Of a stretch of 10,535 nt of DNA, positions 4,869 to 10,535 are shown in pieces. The DNA is from JAHEFX01 sp964614585. GTDB taxonomy: Bacteria > Actinomycetota > Acidimicrobiia > Spongiisociales > JAENVV01. Numbering within the stretch: position 1 is the stretch's first letter; every line of letters begins with the position of its first letter. A program made the position numbers and the translations under genes. Under the pieces are notes generated by a model. That model saw only the letters and a list, made by a program, of their open reading frames with translations. It was not told the DNA's origin and ran no database searches. The DNA is taken from the NCBI GenBank assembly GCA_964614585.1, contig CAZTLW010000082.1:1-10535 (forward strand). The letters are read 5' to 3'.

Positions 4869-5755
4869 GGGGCCGAGGGTACCGGCGGTCGCCCGGTTGC
4901 CGGCCCGCCGGTGGGGATCGGCCGGTCGTCGGCCAAGGCCGCCACGAAGGCGTCGGCGAGGGGGTCACTGCCCACTGCCCGCCGGACCGCCACCACCGGT
5001 CGGCGGGCGACGAGCGGCCCCCGTGGCTCGGGGGAGGCCACCCCCGGTGCCTCGGCCACCCCGGTCGGCAGCACCGTCCATCCGACGCCGAACCGGGCGA
5101 GCTCGCGGAGCACCGCCGGGTTGGGAGCCGTGGCGGCCACCACCGGCTCGATCCCGAGACGGGCGAGGCCACGGTCGATGATCGCCCGGGTGCGCGAACC
5201 CTCGGGGTAGAGCACCGCCGGCCCCGAACCGTCGTCGGATCCGTAGAGGCGCAGGTCCTCGGTGGTGACCCCGACCGCCGGCCGGTCGGTCACCGGGCCG
5301 GTCACGACTGCCACGTCGAGCACCCCGCGGTCGAGACGATCCAGCAAGCGATCGCTCGCGTCCACGGTGAGGCGCAGGTCGACCTCGGGATGGGTGGTGA
5401 CGAAGTGCTCGGTGCGGTCCCGGCGCAGGTAGAGCGCCACGGCGTCGATCACGCCGACCCGCAGCGGGCCACGCCCGGACCGGGCGACGACGTCGTCCCA
5501 CGCGACCCCGAGGTCGGCGAGCACCCGGTCGGCGGCGGCGATGAGCCGCCGACCGGCCACCGTCGGCCGACGCCGATTGCCGATCCGCTCGAACAGCGGG
5601 ACTCCGGCCAGGGCCTCGACGCGGGCGAGGGACTGGGACACCGACGACTGCGCCATGCCGACGCGGTCGCCGGCCTCCGTCCACGAGGTCGAGCGGCCGA
5701 CCGCGGACAGGAGTTCCAGGTGGCGCACCGTGAGTCCGGGCGGCAGGTCACTCAT
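4865..5755 (-). CDS. LysR-family transcriptional regulator
   Basis: 296 residues, the usual LTTR length. Residues 8-67 are the winged helix-turn-helix: LTVRHLELLSAVGRSTSW, recognition helix around AQSSVSQSLARVEALAG (35-51), then LFERIGNRRRPTVAG, with arginine-rich wing. Residues about 96-270 are the periplasmic-binding-like effector domain (LRVGVID at 97-103, LDVAVVTGPV at 145-154, GVGWTVLP at 223-230). GGAG at 5762-5765 sits 6 nt before ATG 5755. It is divergent from the inositol-phosphate synthase gene and is the first gene of an operon with glyA (4-bp overlap). LTTRs commonly control their divergent neighbour and themselves, so the synthase gene or its own operon are the first candidate targets. 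The effector is unknown. Confidence 0.92.
   Translation of the reverse strand: MSDLPPGLTVRHLELLSAVGRSTSWTEAGDRVGMAQSSVSQSLARVEALAGVPLFERIGNRRRPTVAGRRLIAAADRVLADLGVAWDDVVARSGRGPLRVGVIDAVALYLRRDRTEHFVTTHPEVDLRLTVDASDRLLDRLDRGVLDVAVVTGPVTDRPAVGVTTEDLRLYGSDDGSGPAVLYPEGSRTRAIIDRGLARLGIEPVVAATAPNPAVLRELARFGVGWTVLPTGVAEAPGVASPEPRGPLVARRPVVAVRRAVGSDPLADAFVAALADDRPIPTGGPATGRPPVPSAP
4876..4881 (-). promoter_or_regulatory. Possible leaderless-type -10 before glyA
   Basis: On the minus strand TACCCT (TANNNT) lies 7 nt before the glyA ATG, inside the end of the LysR gene. No Shine-Dalgarno or -35 is visible. The ten bases CGGTACCCTC recur in the same place before the DUF1385 gene. It would allow glyA to be expressed apart from the regulator. 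Confidence 0.35.
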
Positions 5756-5850
5756 CGACTTCTCCGATGTCGTTCATCATCTTCATCCATTATCGCGAAG
5801 AACGGCGCCTTGCCTAGCGTGCGCCATCCTGCCCTCCCCCGAGGAGTCCC
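5756..5850. promoter_or_regulatory. Divergent regulatory region, LysR gene / inositol-phosphate synthase
   Basis: 95 bp, visibly richer in A/T than its surroundings. It holds TAGCGT (5815-5820), a possible -10 for the synthase gene; GATAAT on the minus strand (5794-5789), a possible -10 for the LysR gene; and an inverted repeat TCTTC-N12-GAAGA (5780-5801) that covers the latter and could be an operator. No good -35 boxes are seen. GAGGAG at 5841-5846 is the ribosome site of the synthase gene. Confidence 0.45.
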
Positions 5851-7101
5851 ATGCCCACCTCGTCCGGCCGCCTCGGCGTCCTCCTCCCCGGTCTCGGCGC
5901 CGTCGCCTCGACGTTCATCGCCGGCGTCCTCGCCGCCCGCCAAGGCCTCGCCCCGCCGGTCGGCTCGCTGTCGGAGACCGGCCACGCCGACGGTCGCCCA
6001 CTCATCGACGCCCTCGGCCTCGCGCCCCTCGACGACCTCGTGTTCGGGGCCTGGGACCCGTATCGGGTCACCGCCCTCGACGCCGCCCGCCGGGCGGGTG
6101 TGCTCGACGCGGCACTGATGGACAAGCTCGCCCCCGAGCTCATGGAGATCCGGGCGATGCCGGCCGTCTTCGACCGATCGTGGGTGCCGGCGTTGACCGA
6201 CACGGACAACGTCAAGGTCGGTGACTCCCTCGCCGACCTCGCCGGGCAGCTGCGGGCCGACGTCGCGGCGTTCCGCCGCGACCACCACCTCGACCGGGTG
6301 GTGGCGGTCTGGACCGGGTCGACGGAGGCCTATCGTCCCCCTGGCCCGGCCCACGCGTCGATCGAGACCTTCGAGGCGGCGCTGGCGGCGAGCGATCCGT
6401 CCATCTCCCCGAGCCAGGTCTACGCCTGGGCGCTCGTGTCGGAGGGCGTGGCGGTCGCCAACGGCTCCCCCAACCTCATGTTCGACTTCCCGGCGATGCG
6501 GGAACTGGCGAGCCGGGAAGGGGTGCCGGTCGCCGGCCGTGACTTCAAGACCGGCCAGACCCTCGTCAAGACCGCCATCGCCCCGATGCTGGCCGCCCGG
6601 ATGCTGGGCGTCCACGGCTGGTTCAGCACCAACATCCTCGGCAACCTCGACGGCCTCGTCCTCGACGAGGAGGAGAACTTCCGCTCGAAGGAGGTCACCA
6701 AGGGCGGGGTACTCGAGTCGATCCTGGACGCCGAGGCCCATCCCGAGCTCTACGGCGACCTCTCCCACCTCGTGCGCATCAACTACTACCCGCCGAAGGG
6801 GGACGACAAGGAGGGTTGGGACAACGTCGACCTCTTCGGCTGGCTCGGCTACCCCATGCAGCTGAAGATCAACTTCCTCTGCCGGGACTCGGTGCTGGCG
6901 GCGCCGATCGTGCTCGACCTCGCCAGGTTCATGGACCTCGCCGCCCGCCGGGGCGAGGCCGGCGTCGTCGACTGGCTCGGGTTCTACTTCAAGGAGCCGA
7001 TGACCCTCGAACCCGGCGGGCGCCCGATCCACCACCTGTTCGAACAGGAACGGGCCCTGCACGCCGCCCTGGCGGACCAGGCCGAGGTCCCGACGGCCTA
7101 G
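5851..7101 (+). CDS. ino1: Inositol-3-phosphate synthase, long type
   Basis: 416 residues. The enzyme converts glucose 6-phosphate to myo-inositol 3-phosphate using bound NAD+, the first step towards phosphatidylinositol and, in actinobacteria, mycothiol. Residues 8-30 form the dinucleotide-binding start (GVLLPGLGAVAST). The catalytic core contains ANGSPNLMFD (203-212), GRDFKTGQT (229-237, K233), FSTNILGNLDG (258-268), ENFRSKEVTK (275-284, K280/K284) and LKINFLCRDSVLAAPI (338-353, K339), corresponding to the lysine-rich active site of this family. The protein is some 50 residues longer than the mycobacterial Ino1 and its core reads more like the eukaryotic and Bacteroidetes form. GAGGAG lies 4 nt before the ATG. 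It is divergent from the LysR gene; its TAG shares a CTAG palindrome with the prmC stop. Confidence 0.93.
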   Translation: MPTSSGRLGVLLPGLGAVASTFIAGVLAARQGLAPPVGSLSETGHADGRPLIDALGLAPLDDLVFGAWDPYRVTALDAARRAGVLDAALMDKLAPELMEIRAMPAVFDRSWVPALTDTDNVKVGDSLADLAGQLRADVAAFRRDHHLDRVVAVWTGSTEAYRPPGPAHASIETFEAALAASDPSISPSQVYAWALVSEGVAVANGSPNLMFDFPAMRELASREGVPVAGRDFKTGQTLVKTAIAPMLAARMLGVHGWFSTNILGNLDGLVLDEEENFRSKEVTKGGVLESILDAEAHPELYGDLSHLVRINYYPPKGDDKEGWDNVDLFGWLGYPMQLKINFLCRDSVLAAPIVLDLARFMDLAARRGEAGVVDWLGFYFKEPMTLEPGGRPIHHLFEQERALHAALADQAEVPTA

Positions 7102-7886
7102 GGCGCCCGGCCGACCACGAATCGGTCGCGGCCGGCGAGGTCCCGACGGATGGTCGGGGCGTAGTCGGCGAACAGCGACTTCACGGCCTGCCCCTGGTCG
7201 TCGCCGATCTCACAGGCCACGAGGCCGCCGGATCGCAGCCAGCCACGGGCCTGCGCGGCGATCCGGGCGAGCACCTCCGTGCCGTCGGGCCCGGCGTAGA
7301 GGGCCATCGTGGGCTCGTGCTCGCGGATCTCCATCGGCAGGAACGCGCCGGCCGGCACGTACGGCGGGTTGGCGACGAGCACGTCCACGTGCCCACGCAC
7401 GTCGAGCGGCAGGGCGTCGAAGAGGTCGCCCTCCCGCCAGACCACCTCGAGACGGGTCCGGTAGCCGTTCTCCTCGGCAAGTCGCAACGCCTCGACGGAG
7501 AGGTCGCTGCCCATGACGACGGCGGACGGGAACGTGTACTTGAGGGCGAGGGCCAGGGCGCCGGAGCCCGTGCAGAGGTCGACCACCAACCCCGGCGGCC
7601 GACCGGCGACCGTCACCTCGTCGCGGACCAGTTCCCACAGTTGCTCGGTCTCGGGACGGGGGATGAGCGCCCGACGGTCGATGGCGAGCGTGAGCGGTCC
7701 GAACGCCACCGATCCCTCGAGGTACTGGAGCGGTTCGCCGGCCAGTCGACGTTCGGTGAGGACCCGGTAGCGGCGGGTCTGGCGGTCGGTGAGCTCCATG
7801 CCCTCGTAGGTCTCCGCCAGCGGCTCGCCGGTGACCAGCGACAGCAGGCGCCGCCGCTCGTGGGCAGGGAGGGTCTGGTCGTTCAC
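7098..7886 (-). CDS. prmC: PrmC, release-factor glutamine N5-methyltransferase
   Basis: 262 residues. It transfers a methyl group from S-adenosylmethionine to the glutamine of the GGQ motif of release factors RF1 and RF2, raising termination efficiency. The N-terminal helical domain (1-75) ends in the family block PLQYLEGSVAFG (52-63) and IDRRALIPRPETEQL (69-83). SAM-binding motif I is VVDLCTGSGALALAL (101-115), and the catalytic NPPY is at 173-176. The start is GTG 7886, whose GTGA overlaps the TGA of the upstream gene; the in-frame open frame continues upstream only as antisense noise. The substrate gene prfA is in the same operon. The TAG stop overlaps the convergent synthase gene's TAG, with no terminator between. 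Confidence 0.95.
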   Translation of the reverse strand: MNDQTLPAHERRRLLSLVTGEPLAETYEGMELTDRQTRRYRVLTERRLAGEPLQYLEGSVAFGPLTLAIDRRALIPRPETEQLWELVRDEVTVAGRPPGLVVDLCTGSGALALALKYTFPSAVVMGSDLSVEALRLAEENGYRTRLEVVWREGDLFDALPLDVRGHVDVLVANPPYVPAGAFLPMEIREHEPTMALYAGPDGTEVLARIAAQARGWLRSGGLVACEIGDDQGQAVKSLFADYAPTIRRDLAGRDRFVVGRAP

Positions 7887-8482
7887 CCGCCGACCAGGCC
7901 CAGCACGAATCCGAACCGGTTGACGGCCAGGTACGCGGTGACCCCGCCGTCGGTGATGGTCTGCTCGCGAGGCAGCGAACCGAAGATCGTCTCCGCGTCC
8001 ACCAGCCCGAGCTCCTCGGCGAGGCCCGGCGGGGCGCCGGAGGCGGCGAGGAACGCCGGCACCACCTCCTCGACGAGGCGGACGTCGTCGGCGTCGCCGG
8101 CTGCGTTCTCGACGGCGAGCTGGGCGACCTCCACGACCCCGTCCCGGACGGCGAGGTCGACGGCCGCCGACAACCCCGCGGTCGTCGTCTCGGCGACCCA
8201 GAACTCGGCCCCGTCGGACCGATCGGCGACGGCCACCGACGGCATCCCGGTGGGAGGCGGGTCCCAGGCGTCGACCCAGTCGCCGATGGCCACTCCGAGG
8301 GGCTCGGCACCGGGCGGATAGTCGATGGAGACGGCACTGGCCGAGGCCCGGGGCCCGATCCCGGTCTCGTTGGGCTGCAACTGCTGGGCCTCGTTCCAGC
8401 GGATGATGAGGATGGCGGCCACCAGCAGCGAGGCGGCGAGGCCCGACCACACGAGGACGGCGCGGAGGCGGTTCCCGGTCAT
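7883..8482 (-). CDS. Unrecognised one-TM protein between prfA and prmC
   Basis: 199 residues; I do not recognise the family. Residues 8-27 are one hydrophobic segment after a short Arg-containing N-terminus (NRLRAVLVWSG...), so an N-terminal anchor with the rest outside is expected; no lipobox cysteine is present. The remainder is acidic and Ala/Val-rich. It has a Pro-rich linker (WDPPPTGMP), a stretch of alternating strand and helix (SVAVADRSDGAEFWVAETTTAG, LVEEVVPAFLAASG), and a terminal hydrophobic strand NRFGFVLGLVGG. Start ATG 8482 lies 13 bp after the prfA stop with no clear Shine-Dalgarno; the stop overlaps the prmC GTG by 4 bp. The in-frame extension upstream to 9025 is a shadow of prfA. 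Placement implies co-expression with termination factors, not necessarily a shared job. Confidence 0.75.
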   Translation of the reverse strand: MTGNRLRAVLVWSGLAASLLVAAILIIRWNEAQQLQPNETGIGPRASASAVSIDYPPGAEPLGVAIGDWVDAWDPPPTGMPSVAVADRSDGAEFWVAETTTAGLSAAVDLAVRDGVVEVAQLAVENAAGDADDVRLVEEVVPAFLAASGAPPGLAEELGLVDAETIFGSLPREQTITDGGVTAYLAVNRFGFVLGLVGG

Positions 8483-8495
8483 CGCTGGGCGGTCG

Positions 8496-9572
8496 TCATT
8501 GGGCGGCGAGCTTGGTGGCGTGCTCCTCGGCGGCGAGCGCATCGACGAAGGCATCGAGGTCGCCCTCGAGCACGGCCGGCAGTTGCTTGATGGTGAGTCC
8601 CACCCGGTGGTCGGTGACCCGGTTCTCCTTGTAGTTGTACGTCCGGATCTTCTCCGACCGCTCCCCCGTGCCCACCTGGGAGCGGCGATCGGCGGCGAGC
8701 TCGGCCTGGCGGGCCTCCATCTGGGCGGTGTACAGCCGAGCGCGGAGGATCCGGAAGGCCTTCTCCTTGTTCTGGAGCTGGCTCTTCTCGTCCTGGCAGG
8801 AGACCACGAGCCCGGTGGGGACGTGGGTGAGGCGGACCGCCGAGTCGGTCGTGTTGACCGACTGGCCCCCCGGTCCCGACGCCCGGAACACGTCGACGCG
8901 CACGTCGTTGGGGTCGAGCTCCACCTCGACGTCGTCGGCCTCGGGGAGCACCGCCACGGTGGCGGTGGACGTGTGGATCCGGCCCTGCGACTCGGTCTTG
9001 GGCACCCGCTGGACCCGATGGACACCGGCCTCGTACTTCAGCTTGGAGTACGCGCCGTGGCCGGACACGCCCAGCGACACCTTCGAGTACCCACCCACCT
9101 CCGACGGGGACGCTTCGAGCACCTCGGTGCCGAAGCCGTGCTCCTCGGCGTATCGCTCGTACATCCGCAGCAGGTCGCCGGCCCAGATCGCCGCCTCGTC
9201 ACCACCGGCGGCGGCCCGGATCTCCACGATGACGTCCTTCTGGTCGGCAGGGTCCTTGGGAACGAGGTCGAGGCGCAGGCGCTCCTCGAGCGTCGCCGCC
9301 TCGGCGGCCCGCTCCGTCGCCATGGTCGCCAGCTCGGTCGCCATCTCGGCGTCCTCCTCGGTGGCCGCCAACTCGGCGGCCTCGGTCGAATCGGCCTGTG
9401 CCCGCTGCCAGGCATGGAACCGATCCACGATCGACCGCAGCTCGGAGTGGCGCCGGGCGACGTCGGCATAGGCGGAGGCGTCGGCGAGCAACTCGGGATC
9501 GGCGAGACGGGCCTCGACCTCCGTGAACGCCGCCTCGAGTTCCTCGAGCCGGGCCCGGAGGGTGGCGTCCAT
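8496..9572 (-). CDS. prfA: Peptide chain release factor 1
   Basis: 358 residues, full length. RF1 reads UAA and UAG in the ribosomal A site and triggers release of the peptide. Residues 1-105 are the helical domain 1. The codon-recognition PxT motif is PKT at 191-193 within RVPKTESQGRIHTS, which marks RF1 and not RF2 (SPF). The catalytic GGQ is at 235-237 within RASGPGGQSVNTTDSAVR, and Q237 is the residue PrmC methylates. The C-terminal block SEKIRTYNYKENRVTDHRVG is standard. Its ATG overlaps the last base of the DUF1385 stop (TGATG), so translation is probably coupled. Confidence 0.97.
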   Translation of the reverse strand: MDATLRARLEELEAAFTEVEARLADPELLADASAYADVARRHSELRSIVDRFHAWQRAQADSTEAAELAATEEDAEMATELATMATERAAEAATLEERLRLDLVPKDPADQKDVIVEIRAAAGGDEAAIWAGDLLRMYERYAEEHGFGTEVLEASPSEVGGYSKVSLGVSGHGAYSKLKYEAGVHRVQRVPKTESQGRIHTSTATVAVLPEADDVEVELDPNDVRVDVFRASGPGGQSVNTTDSAVRLTHVPTGLVVSCQDEKSQLQNKEKAFRILRARLYTAQMEARQAELAADRRSQVGTGERSEKIRTYNYKENRVTDHRVGLTIKQLPAVLEGDLDAFVDALAAEEHATKLAAQ

Positions 9573-10495
9573 CAGTGGAGCTCCACGTCGAGCGACGCCT
9601 CCGGGACGGGTCCTCGGGCGAGGGCCTCCTCACGGGCCTCGGGGTCGAGGGCGGTCAGGAGGCTGGCGATCGCCACCTCGACCTGACCGTCGTCGGGCTC
9701 CCCCGTGGTGAGCTTCTGCAGCCACAGGCCGGGGGCGGCGATGACGTCGGCGAACCAGCCATCCCGCAGCCCGGAGAACCGCAGGATCTCGTAGGAGATC
9801 CCCGCCACCACCGGGATGAGCACGATGCGGCTGACCACGAGCCAGAGCCACGGCAGGTCACCGAGCACCCCGAAGAGCACCGACGAGATGAGCAGGACGA
9901 GGAGCAGGAACGACGTGCCGCAGCGGGGATGGGCGGGTGAGTACTTCTGCACCTCGACCACCGAGAGCGGGTCGCCGTTCTCGTAGGCGTGGATCGTCTT
10001 GTGCTCGGCACCGTGGTACCGGTACACGCGGGCCACGTCCTCCCACAACCCGATCGCCCAGACGTACCCCACGAAGAGGCCGATGCGCAGGACGGTCTCG
10101 ACGACCGCCAGCACGACGTCGTTGCCGCCGGCGACCCACTTGGCGAAGAAGGTGGGCACGAGCACGAAGACGCCGATGGCGAAGGCGAGGGCGACCGCGA
10201 TCGAGAGGGCCATCGCCGTCGACGACAACTCCTCTTCCTCCTCGTCGGCTACCCGCGCCGACCAGCTGAGGGCCCGCATGCCGAGGGAGAGGGACTCGGC
10301 GAGCACCCCGACCCCCCGCACGAACGGGATCCGGGCGGCCACCGAACGGCTGGAGAGTCGCGGCAGGTCGCCACGCCGGGCCTCGATGCGACCCTCGGGA
10401 TTGCGGACGGCCACCGCCCATCCCTCCGGGGCGCGCATCATCACGCCCTCGATGACGGCCTGGCCGCCGACGGTCTTCTTGGGGTCTCGGGCCAT
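9572..10495 (-). CDS. DUF1385 (YqhQ-like) multi-pass membrane protein
   Basis: 307 residues. DUF1385 proteins are conserved membrane proteins of unknown function, often encoded beside rpmE and prfA in Gram-positive bacteria. Family motifs are GGQAVIEGVMMR (10-21), YHGAEHKTIHAYE (160-172) and HPRCGTSFLL (189-198); the His, Glu and Cys residues in them look like a possible metal-binding or catalytic set, which is inference. Hydrophobic segments are at about 94-117, 128-150, 194-212 and 214-236. The N-terminal 90 and C-terminal 50 residues are soluble, with an acidic run EEEEE at 85-89. It is the first gene seen in the operon; no Shine-Dalgarno precedes the ATG, and a leaderless-type -10 lies just upstream. 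Confidence 0.93.
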   Translation of the reverse strand: MARDPKKTVGGQAVIEGVMMRAPEGWAVAVRNPEGRIEARRGDLPRLSSRSVAARIPFVRGVGVLAESLSLGMRALSWSARVADEEEEELSSTAMALSIAVALAFAIGVFVLVPTFFAKWVAGGNDVVLAVVETVLRIGLFVGYVWAIGLWEDVARVYRYHGAEHKTIHAYENGDPLSVVEVQKYSPAHPRCGTSFLLLVLLISSVLFGVLGDLPWLWLVVSRIVLIPVVAGISYEILRFSGLRDGWFADVIAAPGLWLQKLTTGEPDDGQVEVAIASLLTALDPEAREEALARGPVPEASLDVELH

Positions 10496-10503
10496 GGCGG
10501 AGG

Positions 10504-10509
10504 AGGGTA
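10504..10509 (-). promoter_or_regulatory. Possible leaderless-type -10 of the DUF1385-prfA-prmC operon
   Basis: Minus-strand TACCCT (TANNNT) lies 8 nt before ATG 10495. The leader between is pyrimidine-rich and has no Shine-Dalgarno. The surrounding CGGTACCCTC is identical to that before glyA. No -35 is recognisable before the window ends. Confidence 0.4.
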
Positions 10510-10535
10510 CCGCCGACCACCGGATAGCCCTGCCG

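Noticed and set aside
3148..5172. Thioesterase read as the end of a 674-residue protein
   Set aside because: Only the last 148 residues show the hotdog fold; the upstream part is an Arg/Pro-rich shadow of glyA, and ATG 3594 has an ATGA overlap.
3264..5210. 648-residue plus-strand open frame over glyA and the LysR gene
   Set aside because: Low-complexity Arg/Gly/Val composition, antisense to well-supported genes, and no start signal.
5752..7062. 436-residue minus-strand open frame over ino1
   Set aside because: Compositional shadow of the synthase gene, which has convincing motifs along its whole length.
7883..9025. Longer N-terminus for the unknown one-TM protein
   Set aside because: The extension is Arg/Ser/Pro-rich and overlaps prfA; the membrane anchor follows directly after ATG 8482.
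6816..9686. Long plus-strand open frames (6816-8321 and 8325-9686) over prmC, the unknown gene and prfA
   Set aside because: Antisense shadows; the minus-strand genes carry NPPY, GGQ and PxT motifs and coupled junctions.
1..10535. Mobile element, CRISPR array, tRNA, rRNA or defence system
   Set aside because: No transposase, integrase, direct-repeat array, cloverleaf or defence motif was found; base use is uniform across the window.

Overview
The window is very GC-rich with strong G/C bias at third codon positions. It has 13 closely packed genes, 11 ending in TGA, and several apparently leaderless starts. Together with the DUF1385-prfA-prmC order, this points to a high-GC actinobacterium, possibly of the Acidimicrobiia type. 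That placement is inference. No rRNA, tRNA, CRISPR array, transposon or phage gene was seen.

Left part (1-3120): a stress-response island of five genes. They are a small tail-anchored membrane protein, a glycine-rich membrane protein of general-stress (YflT-like) type on the minus strand, a complete Dps ferritin, a SpoIIE/RsbU-type PP2C phosphatase without a sensor domain, and a DUF2383 four-helix-bundle protein. Four of the five are preceded by the same sequence, GTTT-N16-GGGTAG, with exactly 16 nt between the boxes each time, once on the minus strand. This matches the SigB/SigF general-stress promoter class. The fifth gene, the phosphatase, is of the type that normally activates such a sigma factor by partner switching, and it has a different, leaderless-type -10. 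The island therefore looks like a piece of a general-stress regulon with one of its own regulators inside. No sigma, anti-sigma or antagonist gene lies in the window.

Middle part (3148-5755, minus strand): a three-gene operon in the order LysR-type regulator, serine hydroxymethyltransferase, hotdog thioesterase. Both junctions are 4-bp ATGA overlaps. The hydroxymethyltransferase keeps its catalytic residues but differs from typical GlyA at several signature positions. Divergent from the operon across 95 bp is a long-type inositol-3-phosphate synthase (5851-7101), the entry enzyme for inositol lipids and inositol-based thiols.

Right part (7098-10495, minus strand): a translation-termination operon. 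It runs DUF1385 membrane protein, prfA (release factor 1), an unrecognised one-TM protein, then prmC (the methyltransferase that modifies the GGQ glutamine of release factors). Spacings are 1-bp overlap, 13-bp gap and 4-bp overlap. prmC and the inositol-phosphate synthase gene meet tail to tail and share a CTAG palindrome as both stop codons.

Convergent gene ends at 371-443 and 3069-3147 carry long perfect GC hairpins that can act as two-way terminators. A third hairpin separates dps from the phosphatase gene. There is no gene-free stretch longer than about 150 bases. Positions 1-97 show no convincing gene or signal.
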